Shown piece by piece: positions 34,866 through 46,022 of a stretch of 64,000 nt of DNA (the stretch's first letter is position 1; each line of letters begins with the position of its first letter). The DNA lies in the NCBI GenBank assembly GCA_947359465.1, contig OX375881.1:73927914-73991913 (forward strand), written 5' to 3'. The notes beneath the pieces are model-generated. The model was not told the DNA's origin, did not search any database, and worked only from the letters and a program-made list of their open reading frames with translations. The translations under genes were made by a program, and so were the position numbers. The stretch comes from Metellina segmentata (taxonomy: Eukaryota; Arthropoda; Arachnida; Araneae; Tetragnathidae).

Positions 34866-35552
34866 TTAAGGGGGTCTAGGACTCAAATAATGAAAAAATG
34901 TCCAATATTTTTTTATTATCTAAAAAAATAATATAGATATTTATGAATAAGATGACACTTAAATTTTGTTTCTACTATAAGTAGAACCGGAAATATTCAA
35001 CTTCTTATAAACATAACAGCTGCAAATCCAACGAGCCTTCATAATTTTAAACGCTCTTTTTCTCCTTTTGTGTTAAATGGGGTTTCAATTGTAAAAATGA
35101 TTCAATTGTCATAAACGAACTAAATTTTCAACATTTACTTTTCAAATACATTTCTTTAATTTCTCTTCAGCAATTGTGTATATATGTATTAGTTTTTTTT
35201 CTATAATTTTTCGAACTTTGTATACTATGTGTTTTATGTAGTTTTTGAACAAAATATTTAAAAAAAAATTTCCAATTGTTTTAATCAAAAATTACGGACA
35301 CAATTTATAATATGAATTCTTTGAAGTTAATTAATGCTAAAATGAAGTGATTTGTTACAAAATATTTTTATACATATCAATTTTGCCCAACTTCAAAAAT
35401 TTGACATTTTTTAATTTAATAAGAAAAATTTTAAAGTTTTAAAAATATAAAATAGTATTATTGCACAAAAAAATGTATACCTACTGAAAAAAAATTCAAA
35501 ACATAAACTCTTTAGAATTGAAGATTTTTGAATTTTGAGTCGGACCCCCTTT
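34866..35552. mobile_element. MITE with GGGGGTC termini and TTAA on one side
   Basis: The left end TTAAGGGGGTCTAGGACTCA (34866) and the reversed right end AAAGGGGGTCCGACTCAAAA (35552) are inverted. The left target TTAA is intact; the right reads CAAA on the reversed strand, probably decayed. About 0.69 kb, without coding sequence. It contains AAACGCTCTTTTTCTCC, a motif that recurs at about 37247. Confidence 0.6.
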
Positions 35553-36090
35553 GTGAGCAGTTAACTGGATGGCACTTGAATTATGTTGAAATTGCCAGGG
35601 AAAAGATTTCTTAATTATGTGTGCAAAAAGTGACTAAAAATAAATAAAAATGCAAACTTGTATTTCTTCTCAAAGAATTCATGTCATCAAATCTATAGTT
35701 TCTAAAATTCAGACACAAACAAAACATTAAAATATTTACAAGACATTTTGTGCAAACTACCATAAATTTCAATGTGATTTTTTTCTTTCCAAAGAGCTTA
35801 TTACTTACGAATCAAGCTTTAATGATTATTATTAGTTCTAATTTACAGTTAAAACAATTTCTATTAAAAAAAACCCTTGTTTTTCTGGGACGATATATTT
35901 TTCCTTCTCAAAACTTTACAAGCTTTCCTGATATTGACCCCCCCCCCAAGAACGTATTTAAAAACTTTAATTTCCATTCACTTGTTGATTTTAGCAAATT
36001 TCCGTTTTTTATTATCCATCCCTACTTCCATGCATCCAGCCACGATCCAGCACCCTTCGCGACATGAAACAACATTTCTTCCCGCGAGCG
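35553..36090. other. AT-rich sequence, no gene supported
   Basis: Two overlapping frames (35750-36067 and 35877-36335) extend through C- and T-runs and look like chance. Confidence 0.35.
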
Positions 36091-36345
36091 CGGTCATCAA
36101 CCTAGGCTCGATTCCCATTCGGATTCGGGGAATCTTAAAAAGGCGGGAAACGGGAGTGAAAACGCGCCTTCCTTACACAAAAATGGATTGCCTTTTTTGG
36201 CAGTTTATGACAAAGGCAAAATGGATCAAAATACTACATAGTCGCCAAAAACGCTGTTTTTACTACGTCACAGCTTCAGGCATGCGCAGTATTAAGAGCC
36301 AGACAGTGCAGAGTGTGGAGTTCTTACTCCGTTGAGACGTTCGTG
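36090..36345. promoter_or_regulatory. CpG-richer, promoter-like segment
   Basis: GCGAGCGCGGTCATC, AAAACGCGCC and GGCATGCGCAGT (an NRF-1-like core) stand out from the AT-rich surroundings. The end at 36310-36345 is an inverted match to 25425-25460. A SINE follows directly. The promoter role is inferred from composition. Confidence 0.3.
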
Positions 36346-36480
36346 TTGCTTCGTCATCTGACCGTGGTTCAAAATTACGAGGTGTTGTCCTCGGTTCTTT
36401 CCCTTAAGGGACTGATCCCGGTAATAGCCCGTTGTGTTGCTCTAGTATGACGTTAACTAAAATTACCTACCTACCTTACC
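36345..36480 (+). repeat. SINE family A, 5'-truncated
   Basis: It begins TGTTGCTTCGTCATCTGACC and carries the body and tail to TAGTATGACGTTAACTAAAA. Simple ACCTACCTACC sequence follows. Confidence 0.8.
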
Positions 36481-36486
36481 TACCAG

Positions 36487-36750
36487 ACATGGATGTTTAT
36501 AAGCGTATGGTGTAGAGGCGGCTAGTGCACCTTAAATCTGTCGTGGCCGAAAGTCCTCACGTTGGGTTGGCGTGGAAGTTTGGAGAGTGGGGTGTCAGCT
36601 CAGGTGTTGCTTCGTCATCTGACCGTGGTTCAAAATTACGAGGTGTTGTCCTCGAATCTTTCCCTTAAGGGACTGATTCTGGACCGTCGTCAATAGCCCG
36701 ATGTGTTACTATAGTACGACGTTAACTAAAATTACCATTACCATTACCAA
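36487..36750 (+). repeat. SINE family A, head missing
   Basis: It starts at GACATGGATGTTTATAAGCG, then GGTGTAGAGGCGGCTAGTGC, the GAGAGTGGGGTGTCAGCTCA block and the GACGTTAACTAAAATTACC tail. It is in direct tandem with the preceding copy. Confidence 0.85.
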
Positions 36751-37728
36751 ATCAAAAATAAACAACCATTGTTCTGTTCATATTTCACGAAAGCTATCGA
36801 ACTAGGAATTGAAAATTGCTACACAAATCATACATTTCTCAATTTAAAGGACCGACTAAACGGTCTGGTGGTTGGGTTCCGGGATACAAAAATCGTCAAA
36901 TTTTCTAAAAAAAAGTTTTATATATTAAAAAATTCCCTGTGTCTTTCTACTTAAAATGACGTCTGAATCATGTTTCTATCTTAATTAGAACGAGATATAG
37001 AATTAATTTTGTGGTTCGTTGTTTTGAAAATCTAACACAGACAACTGTTGTCATGGCAACAACATCTGCGAAAAACGTTATTTAAGTCTACGGAGAACTT
37101 TAAAAACTACGCAGAAGAAAGTTAGAACTTTCAAAAATCAAACTAAACCAAAGGTTTAAGAGGACAGAAGGAGTTAGATACTCTCTGGATGCTCTTAAAG
37201 GGTATTCAAACATTTTTTTAATTGTAAATCTATCTTTAAAACTTTAAATGCGTTTTTCTCCATGATGCATTTTTCAAGATGTCCTGTATTCAAATTGTTA
37301 TAAGTCAACCGATAAAGTTTAAAGGTTGAAATTTGGAATACATATTTTTAAAACAAAATACTTTAATTTTGATTCAACAAATTGGAAACAAATATTTACT
37401 TTTCAAAATATAACTCTTAAAAAAAAGTACCTTAAAATTTTTAGAAGTTTTCATTCAAATATTTTTTTTTTTTATTGAATTAATATTTTTAAATTTTATG
37501 AATCAGAAATAAAGTTTATACATTTGTGAATAATTTCCTTGAAGATTTTTTATAAATTGGCCAAAAATATTTTGAGTTTTAGCAATTTGAAATGATCCCT
37601 CTTTTTTCAAAAAATTTTAATTTTAAATTTAAAAAACATTTTTTGGAAAACTTTAGTGTTGTGATTTTGCTTATTTGTTAGATAGATAATCAGTACAAAA
37701 AAAATTAAAAATTATTATTATTTTTTTT
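36751..37728. other. AT-rich, one MITE-like motif
   Basis: The motif TTAAATGCGTTTTTCTCC at about 37245 resembles one inside the 34.9-kb MITE, so part of this stretch may be a related element. No gene seen. Confidence 0.3.
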
Positions 37729-37815
37729 TTAATTCTGATGTGTCCCGGACGCATACTCGGAAACCCTCACGCTTTCAGCACCTCTTGGCGAGTTGGCGAT
37801 AGATGCCTGTATCGC
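37729..37815. repeat. Left arm of a 57-bp perfect inverted repeat
   Basis: Positions 37748-37804 (from GGACGCATACTCGGAAACCC to GGCGAGTTGGCGATAGA) match the reverse complement of about 47175-47231 without a mismatch. A TTAA stands at 37729-37732. A small hairpin follows: AGTTGGCGATA, 8 nt, TATCGCCAACT. Confidence 0.8.
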
Positions 37816-38930
37816 CAACTACGATAATCCTAATGTTAAAACTTAGAGGAATTGCCGCTAGAAGGCGTATTAGTTCTGTCGGCGGTTTGAAAAATCGCGC
37901 GCTGTTCTGATGTTGAATGCATTCTGTTTTGTTTATGCTTATGAGAATGTGTGAGGAGCTCATGTTTTTCAACGGTCTTTGTATTGAAAGCGGAATAATT
38001 TGATTAGGAAAAGTTAATTTGTCTTTAGGCGTATTCTTTTGAAAGATTGTATTTACTTTTCAGTTATACATCCAATCTCCTTCAATTTTCAAATGTGTTT
38101 ATTTGATGCTTTAGAGATGCAAGAAAAATTTGTTTCAGCTTTGATTTTGAATTGTTTTATGCTATTGCGTTTAATTATATTTGTGAAGTGTAATCTTAGT
38201 ATTTTAGTAGAGGCAGTGAGATTGTTCTTTCTGCGATCAGTAGTTTTAATTTTTGATTTATAATTAGATGTAATCTAGTTTTTGAGATTACATTATATGA
38301 AAGTCCACAAATTGAATACATCTGATTCTATCAAAACGGACCATTTCTTTCGATTTTTAGATTGTTACAGGGAATGCAAATTTAAAATTAAGTGATTATT
38401 TTTAAAAATCAGTGATTTAAATAAGAATTTTGATTTCATTTCTTTTTTGTTTTATGTGTAATAATATTGAAAATGAAATAACTATGAAGAAGAGACATGC
38501 TATTTTATTGAAGTTAGTTGAATATTAAATCAGCCTTCCTTTGAAGCACTACATAACCTTTTTTAATAGGGATCATAATTACAAGACAACTCTTTCCCTT
38601 TTGGGCCATTGAACATATGTCACTCACAAGCCTGTTCATCAGCATAGGTTTTGTTTAAAACATTCCTTGTGACTATAAATCCAATGGGCAATTTTGAATC
38701 ATTCTTCTTCATATGATGGGTGAAGATTCACTTAATATATTTACTCAAGCATTATACCTAAAAAAGTTCCAGGGCCAGTGCGACCCCATTAATTCAAATT
38801 AGAAACACATGCTTTTTCCTAATCTCTGCAGCTATTTTTTTATGTGCTTTCATTTGCAAAATCTTATATTAAGTATTATTTTTTGACCCCTCATATGCCT
38901 GTACCAAAACTTTTGCATTATTAATTTTAT
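37816..38930. other. CpG-bearing stretch then AT-rich, no gene assigned
   Basis: CGGCGGTTTGAAAAATCGCG at about 37878 is unusual here. The minus-strand frame 37775-37972 passes through it, but I do not recognise it. The rest is AT-rich. Confidence 0.3.
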
Positions 38931-38944
38931 ATAACTTCCATACA

Positions 38945-39260
38945 CCGAACACTGATGTGCTAAAAGTCATGGGATAGCAGTATGCAAATTTACTAGTACT
39001 CACATTGCATTAAAAGAGTATAAAGAGTCAGATAGTTATCAGTGCTCTCTGTTAAACTCTTGAATGTCGACCTGCCAAGAATTAACCGAGTTTGAACGTG
39101 GAAGGATAGTTAAAGCTAAACGCATAAGCTTAACATTTTGGACATAGTTGAGACCTTGCTCCACATTGTCAAGGGTGTATCGAGAGTACCTCATAGAAGG
39201 CATTACCCATCACAAGTGCATTTGTGCTAACAGACTTAAGTTCTCATATAGGTATGTTGA
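38945..39260 (+). pseudogene. Tc1-like 5' fragment
   Basis: A Tc1-type start (ACACTGATGTGCTAAAAGTC then ATGGGATA) is followed by a decayed transposase N-terminus. It reads MSTCQELTEFERGRIVKAKR, then a frameshifted LSRVYREYLIEGITHHK (helix-turn-helix region). No right end is seen. Confidence 0.6.
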
Positions 39261-39424
39261 AATAAACAATGTAATATGTCGATTTGGTTTTCCAAAACCT
39301 CTGTTTAACAAAATTTGGGTAGTACTAATGATTTTGTGCTATTCTATTGATACACAAGCGGAAAGGGGAGGTGAGGTGTAGAGGGAATAGTATCATTACT
39401 GAGTACAAGGAGTGGGAAAGCAAC

Positions 39425-39500
39425 TTGCTGGTGGTTCAGTGGGTTTCTCATTGTTAATAGCTTGCAAGCTGTAGATGACATAGGTTCAATTCATGTGACT
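39425..39500 (+). repeat. SINE B-type tRNA-like head
   Basis: TGGTGGTTCAGTGGGTTTC resembles an A-box region, and ATAGGTTCAATTCATG resembles a decayed B box 40-50 nt later. Confidence 0.5.
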
Positions 39501-39729
39501 ACCCTGAGCGTATTTATTTTTTTGCGTCGAACATTTCCTGTTTGTATACGCACACCTAATTCTGTTTTTGCACAAACTTTTTTTTTTACTCAGATTCAAA
39601 ATAAATATTTCATTCTCTATTTACTCCAGTCAGTTTGAATTTATTTGCCCCAATTTTTTTTTTCTATTTGTGGCATAGTAGTATCATCTGTTAAACTACA
39701 TGGGTATTCGTAGCAATTACTGGGGGTTA

Positions 39730-39797
39730 GCAAGCAGTGGTCACACCTGACCCCATGAAAAGAACTATCACGGGCAATGCAGTGGTTAGTCAGTTAT
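39730..39797 (+). mobile_element. Helitron 3' terminus, degenerate
   Basis: CATGAAAAGAACTATCACGG then GCAATGCAGTGGTTAG followed by T. The 12274 Helitron has CATGAAAAGAACTGTCC and GCAACGCC at the same place before CTAG. No 5' end is seen. Confidence 0.45.
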
Positions 39798-39945
39798 ATT
39801 GCACCCACAAATAGATTGCATAACATGTAGTGTATGCGTTTTGGAATACATGTTTTCATTTACCAATGTATGTATCTACAATTTTCTAATTGTATTTGGT
39901 AACTAACACGACACACTGTTTTCCCAACATCATTACAATGACACG

Positions 39946-40330
39946 CAACTGGAGGATTCAGTGATCTATCATTTGAAGATATTCATGAATCATTCGAGAA
40001 AGCCGTAAGCAAAGATGAATTATTAGAAGAGGTTGGCTTTGAGACTCCTAATCCCACAGAATGTAGTGATAATGAACAATAGGATCTTGTTCTAAATGCA
40101 GGTTTAGTAAAAGAATGTCTGGAACTGACCTGAAAATTGGGTAATCATTTTGTCAAACATGACCCTAATGAAAAACGAGCTAGGAAATTTCAACGTGAAC
40201 TGAAGTTCTTGGTAGCCTCTTACAGATAATTATATAATGGCCTAACCAAAACACAACAATTAATAACTGAATTTGTTCGTAAAACTGTTGAAACATTCGC
40301 ACAAGATGATACTCATGCTCGTCCAAACAG
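39946..40330 (+). pseudogene. pogo/Tigger-like transposase C-terminal remnant
   Basis: Translation gives GGFSDLSFEDIHESFEKAVS then KDELLEEVGF, a stop, LVLNAGLVKECLEL, FVKHDPNEKRARKFQREL, KFLVASYR, a stop, LYNGLTKTQQLITEFVRK. The acidic stretch, the DPN...R..KF.R.L..A...Y..LY block and the KKTQQ..I..F end are the C-terminal layout of pogo/Tigger transposases. Three stops are visible. The remainder is absent. Confidence 0.55.
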
Positions 40331-40756
40331 AATTAGGTGTACATTAGTGTTGACTCGAAAAGGTGAGTTTGTGATCTCATTTGTATTGTACTGATGTGCA
40401 CACTTTATATTTTCAGGTTCCTCATCCTTCAGATTTTTAACTATCCCTTACTTGTATTTATGTTTTTGTAATTTCTATTATCAAAATGTGTTTCTATGTG
40501 GTTTTGTTTTTATTTCTTGAAGCAGGTGTTTTTGTGATAACAGTTATTGCCAAAATGTTAAGTAATTTTTTAAATTACCCAATTTTTTACAAAAATAAAC
40601 ATTTTCTCTATAAAAAAAAAGTTTCAAGATAAAAAAAAAAATTTAGGATTGGAAATACTTAAATTTGAATAATTCTACACTTAATGGTCATAAGTTAAAT
40701 TTTCATGCAAAAAGTTTCTTTTTGAGTCTTGTATGGTTAATTATATTTACAGAAAA

Positions 40757-41420
40757 TTCGGATACGCAGCGAAAACTTGAATCTCTTCAAAATTCTACTC
40801 TACGTATTATCAGTGGTTACCCCTGGTACTACCAAATCGCTAAAATTTGCGAAGATCTTGAAATTACCGAACTTAAAACTTACTTCAGTAAACTTGCTAC
40901 TAATTTTTATGCTAATCTTGAATTAATTGATAACCCTGCCATCCAGTGTATCCCAGATATGACCCTCGTCAACCCGAATATAATAAAAGACCCAGAGTCA
41001 TTCTTAATCCTTAATGTTCTTACTATTTAAATCTCCTGCTTTTATTTTTTCTTTAATTTAATAATTCTTAAGCCTTCCTTGTCATCTTATGTACTGTTCC
41101 AATTGGACTCGTCCTTGATCTGCCCAATTTCTAAGCCACCTGTTTTCATTGGACAACCAACTGCACTCACTCTACCTTACATATTTCAGTGAACTTCAAA
41201 ACCTGCTCAGTTCCCAACTACTTTCTGAGGGAGATAGAAGGCCTTCGGCCTAAGTTCTCCGGCTCACCCATTATTTCCATTTTCTTTTACAGAAAAATGA
41301 ATTTTTGTAATGTATGACTAAATTACTTGATATTTAAAGTTTATTGTGTATTGAAATGTAAATTACTTGATATTTAAAGTTTATTGTGTATTGAAATGAA
41401 AATAAAAGTTTTTATGTACC
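40757..41420 (+). mobile_element. Jockey-like retrotransposon, 5'-truncated 3' end
   Basis: From about 40757 the sequence is nearly identical to the last part of the 48.9-53.5 kb element: RKLESLQNSTLRIISGYPWY, EDLEITELKTYFSKLATNFY, LELIDNPAIQCIP. It then runs into the shared 3' UTR (GGCCTTCGGCCTAAGTTCTC, CACCCATTATTTC) and a tail with two copies of TTATTGTGTATTGAAATG. Opposite strand to the larger copy. A normal 5'-truncated insertion. Confidence 0.88.
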
Positions 41421-42680
41421 ATTTGTTTCTTTGTTTTTCTTGTAAGACATTAATTAAAAAATACCTTCTATAATGAATTGAAGTACATATATTCACTGTA
41501 ACTGAAACACTTCTTTTTGTTTACCTTCATGTGTTTGTTTACAAAAATATCTTGCAATGTCAGAATCAGTCTCAATAAATCATTCTGAATACATTAAATG
41601 TTGCTTACAATTTGTACTAAAAGATTTATATTTTGTTCTGATTTTCATAATTATTCAAGATTGCCAATGTTGTCTGGTACACGCAAGTATTGTTAACCTA
41701 GTAATTTTTTTCTGGATTGAACTGTTTTGGAATGTAATTTAAATTGAACTTTAGAACTGAAATAATTATACTTATATGTGGAATATAATATGGACCAAGA
41801 GAATTGCATGCATAATAACATTTAGAGCTTCGATGAAAATCCAAATTTTTCCCATATTGTGTTTGGAGAAAGCCTACTTGTGTGTAATGTCAACAGAGGT
41901 CCCTTGTTTTTCAATAACACTATATATCATACAGTATCAATGTTTTCTTGGGAACTTTCTGTAAGAAGTCGGTCAGACTTTTTCGTATCTTGCAGAGAAC
42001 AGTGTTTTGAAATTTTTTTTACACATATTTGTTTTGAAGGCACGATGTAACCCAAAGTAATTTTACAATTTTCTAGAAGTCTCCATCATAGAGAATTCAT
42101 TTTGATTAAATATTTTGCTAAAATGTGCTGAGATTCACACTCACTAACCTAGATCAGCTTCCTAAATAAATGACAATCAAAAGCTGTAGAGCAAAATGGT
42201 CTTAAGAAATCATGTGGATGGAAGACTAAATATGCAGTGCTGGCAGTCATTTGACTGATATTAAATTCAATGAATAATGTCAATCATTGAGTGCACAATG
42301 AAATTAGAAATGTTTTATTTAAAAGTTATTCCAAAACAAAATGATGTCCTATGTAAACATCCTGCATAACAACTGAAATTGTAAACCAATATTTTGGTTG
42401 GTAAATATTTTCAAGTCGTAAAATTTTCTGTAGCTATACATTCTGATTCTTGCAACTTTAGCAATATCGGCTTTAGTCCGATTTGCGTTCAAAGCTTATC
42501 TAGAACCATGAGTCAGCTAAACTTGTTCAAAGTAGGCTTCTGTGAAACTTATAAAAATGTGCTCATGCTATCTCCATATATTTAACTCACTCAACATCTG
42601 TCCTGATCAGGACATGAAAATTTTAGATAAAATAATTTTTGAATAGACCCTTTGAAAAATTAATTAAATCAGCATCATGC
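41421..42680. other. AT-rich, no gene recognised
   Basis: Short plus-strand frames (41557-41742, 41776-42050, 42394-42585) show no known similarity. Confidence 0.45.
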
Positions 42681-42689
42681 TAATATAAC

Positions 42690-42925
42690 AGGTGCCGTGG
42701 TTTTAAGAGCAACCAGAGGGTTGGAAGTTCGAATCCAGCCAAAGACCGTCATGTAGGAGGGGGCTGGTGCGTGTTAAATCTGTTGTGTTGCCTCGCTATA
42801 TGACCATGATTCAAAATTATGTTGTCTTAATCTTTCCCTTTGGGGTTGATCCAGGATCGTCACAAATAGCCCATTGTGTTGCTCCAGTGGGGAGAGAGAC
42901 GTTAAATAAAAATACCATTAGATAT
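42690..42925 (+). repeat. SINE family A variant
   Basis: GAGGGTTGGAAGTTCGAATC is the B-box region. AAAGACCGTCATGTAGG, GATTCAAAATTATG, TTTGGGGTTGATCCAGGATC and CCCATTGTGTTGCTCCAG follow, ending GACGTTAAATAAAAATACC. The head type is the same as the 33.1-kb copy. Confidence 0.8.
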
Positions 42926-43207
42926 ACCACATTTCATCAAAATGTTGGTTTTAGACTAATGAGTAGCATGTTATAACTCCTAAAAGGTCTTGTGAATAAA
43001 TTATTGCACACTTAGTAATTAAACGAATAATATTGCTCAGATTAATATTGTAATTTTATTATAAAACAAATATTACTTTTCTGTTCATAATAAGAAAAAT
43101 TATATATATCTTGCCTCATAGCAGTGAAAAATTATATATTTAATCATAGGTTATGTATTTTTTGGCATACGAAACTGACATCTGATGAACTAAAAAACTA
43201 CAACTAT

Positions 43208-43440
43208 AACAGGTGCCATGGTTGGAAGAGTAATGGACTAGCAACCGGAGGGTTGGGAGTTCGAATCCTGCCAAAGACCGTCGTGTAGAAAGGGGGCTGG
43301 TGCATGTTAAATATATTGTGTTCTTACATTAGCGTGGTGTGTAAGTTTGGAGTGCCAGCTTGGGTGTTGCCTCGTTATTTAAAAATGATTCAAAATTATA
43401 TTGTGTCTTAATTTTTCCCTTTGGGGTTATAAAAATAACC
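43208..43440 (+). repeat. SINE family A variant
   Basis: AGGTGCCATGGTTGGAAGAG, GGACTAGCAACCGGAGGG and the B box GAGTTCGAATCCTGCC form a good tRNA-like head. The body follows to CCCTTTGGGGTTATAAAAA. The terminal part is lost. Confidence 0.8.
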
Positions 43441-43512
43441 AAGTAGCATAATTTTCATAATCGCCAAATTGAACTTACTTTTAGACCAAAGTGGGGCCAA
43501 GGGTCTGAAAAG

Positions 43513-43695
43513 TAGGGATGCGACATCAATGTCGATATTTTCAAAACATTAATGTATTGAAGCCGATGTAGCATCACTAGTTGCTAAACCAGTGTTATGA
43601 AATGGGGTAAAAAAGTTTAAATACACTGAATTTTAAGAACATCGATGTATTATCAACATTGATGTTTAGCTGTCGTTGTTGCATCCGAAACCGCA
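43513..43695. mobile_element. hAT-like MITE
   Basis: The left end AGTAGGGATGCGACATC and the reversed right end TTTCGGATGCAACAACGACA are loosely inverted. Internal ATCGATGTAT/ACATTGATGT motifs recur. About 0.18 kb, boundaries uncertain. Confidence 0.4.
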
Positions 43696-43751
43696 CAGTA
43701 TACATCGCGTTACTTTGCAGGCCTCTAGCAAAGACTTTCTCAAGCCAACAG

Positions 43752-44890
43752 CAGGGTTCCCACGGTCCTTGAATTTTGTTTTCCTAACTAGGGGCCCTTG
43801 AAAATTACGAAACTTGGTAAAAAGTCCTTGCTTTTTTTTTGGACTAGTACATAATTGCGTTGGAATTTGTGTCCAAACTAGTTTCCTTCACGGCAGGTGC
43901 GCAATTTGAGCGTCATTCTGAAGTGTTACGTGTTTTGACACCACGTTTTATATATATGAACAACCATAATGGGTGATGTATACATGAACACACAAGGTCA
44001 TACACCATGTTTCATTGACGCGTCATCCCATCGCTTTTTTGCATTCAAACATGAAAGAGTTCCGCCTCTTTGAACATTTCTTAAAATTGTCTCAGGGATT
44101 GATGAAGAAATATAAAGAAAATATTAAGGTTTTTGAAGGGGGTAACTGTCAAGTCGTACGTTCAAGAATGAAAACTTAACAGTTTAGGACACTGCATTAT
44201 CCGTTTTCGTAAAACGCCGAATTCGTATTGAGAAAATATAAAAGTTGCAATTGAAAAATTATTTATTTACAGAAAAGCACATTTAAGGTATTCTTGTAAA
44301 ATTTTCTACAGATTTCAAATCCGTTGAAATTTTTACTATCTTTAACGATTGTGACCAGAGAACAACTTTTGACACTGCAGTCAAAACTTTGGATTTGTTT
44401 TGTTTCTCAAACAAAATAAACCACGACAGCCATCTGCTGTAGTGGCCGTGGGCGAGAGCAAAATGAAAACGGAGATTGTGTCGATCGAACCATGTGCAAG
44501 CTCCCATATTCTTCGTGCCACCAAAGAATTTATCGTACGATATTTTACCTCACGACCGAAATTGATATGTGTGCAAATAGCCTGATAGTTAGCATTGAGA
44601 CGTGAAGCCCACTTTGCAAAAAAGTTCACAGGTTCTGTGATAAAAGAAAATCCAAACTATAACCAAAATTGATGACAACCTTTCCTCTTTTCTTTGACTG
44701 TCAGTAGTTTAAAAAGGAATTAAAAAATGGTTTTTTTTTAATAAATATTTTTCACATTTTTTTAAATTGACAATTTTTGCACGTGCTTTGTTTTAGGTCG
44801 CTATAAAAAACTTTAGGTTCTTGAAAAAAATATTTTTGGTTCTGAAAAGTCCTTGAATTTTTTTTGGACAAAGGCGTGAAAACCATGAAC
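43752..44890. mobile_element. hAT-like non-autonomous element
   Basis: Left: CAGGGTTCCCACGGTCCTTG then AATTTTG. Right, reversed: CATGGTTTTCACGCCTTTGT followed by CCAAAAAAAATTCAAGGAC. The (A/G)GTCCTTGAATTTT motif near both ends is typical of a widespread hAT family. The short overlapping frames at 44283-44629 are unrecognised. No clear target duplication. Confidence 0.5.
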
Positions 44891-44939
44891 AGTCAACGGT
44901 TCATCACACTACTACTCAAAATACCTACCAACTTACCTA

Positions 44940-45420
44940 TGCTGTGAAGAATGGGAGGTTTGAAGAGTTAGGGTAAACGAGGCATAAGTTTGGCAATCAC
45001 AAATCTGTCCAAGGCCAGGAGGGCCTGGTGACACTGAGGGTGTTGTGAGTAAGTTTTGGTAGCCTCTTTTAGGAAAAGGAGATCACCCCTAAGGTGTTCC
45101 ATGAGTTTACAGTGGAAGATGTAATGGTGAGTCGCCAATCTCTCCACACTGACACAGATCAGAAACTTGGTTTCTGAAGAAAAAAAAGTATTCCGGAAAG
45201 CAATTATGGCCTGCGAGTAGCTGGGATTTTATGGGGTGGTACACGTATTGACTAACATCTGGAGTGGGAAAAAACTTGTGCATTCTTCTACATATTGTAT
45301 CTCTACTCCATCGTAGTTCCCACAACTTCATAAGGATCTTGAGAATTTTAATTGACAAGGCAATTGTGCCCACATTTCACAGACAGCGAATTTTGACAGG
45401 ATCAGTCTTATCACCACCCA
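44940..45420 (-). pseudogene. R1/I-like retrotransposon C-terminal fragment
   Basis: The minus strand encodes ELRWSRDTICRRMHKFFP, then SQLLAGHNCFPEYFFFFRNQ, then VSDLCQCGEIGDSPLHLPLH. It matches the RNase H-distal C-terminal domain of R1/LOA/I-type proteins (..LLTGHG.F..YL..F......C.CG..E...H). It could be the missing end of the family at 29.8-31.65 kb, but the two do not overlap. Confidence 0.6.
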
Positions 45421-45430
45421 TGTGACATAT

Positions 45431-45562
45431 TGACTGCAGCGACAAAGTAATGTTGTTAGGTGAGACACGACTTCAGAGACAAAGCACTGTTGTCGTCACG
45501 TGAGAGGTGACTTACGACCACAGAGACATAGTACTGTTGTTATGTGAGAGGTGACTAATGAC
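45431..45562. repeat. Minisatellite, about 42-46 bp, three units
   Basis: CAGAGACA(A/T)AG(C/T)ACTGTTGT and GTGAGAGGTGACT recur three times with small changes; the first unit is the most diverged. Confidence 0.7.
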
Positions 45563-46020
45563 CGTTAAGGCTTAAAATGGTAATGCGTGTAAAAAAATTC
45601 TGCCTCCATAGCAGCCCAAATGCAAGTGCTATAATTATAGGATATGAGATAGAAAAAACTTTGTTTAAAGAAAGCTATTGAAAACAGTCAAAATGGAATA
45701 TTTTTTCAATTTAAATTTTGTTGTTATCTTGAGCTCAAATGAGTGAAACAAATCGAGAAGTGTATTTGTTTACAAAAAATTACTTTGCTTAAATCTTAAT
45801 ACTTATTATTGATAACTGCTTTTACTAAGTTTATATTTACTACTAGTTGTCTCAACAAACAGTGGTGAGATTATATCAGGTAGACGATCAAACAAGAGAT
45901 TTGATTCATAAGAAACTATATTATGAAAATACAAACACTGTGTAGGTTATAAGGACGAATAAGTTCCACAAAAAACAAATACATTCTCATCAATTCTTTC
46001 TATTTGACGAGTTTTAGAGT
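45563..46020. other. AT-rich, nothing recognised
   Basis: No gene or repeat end seen. Confidence 0.5.
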
Positions 46021-46022
46021 CA

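Noticed and set aside
35750..36335. Two overlapping plus-strand frames of 105 and 152 codons as genes
   Set aside because: They pass through T- and C-runs and a CpG-rich non-coding block, have low-complexity residues and no recognisable motif.
41557..42585. Chain of short plus-strand frames as exons of a gene
   Set aside because: No shared family, splice phase or conserved motif; cysteine- and phenylalanine-rich chance frames in AT-rich DNA.
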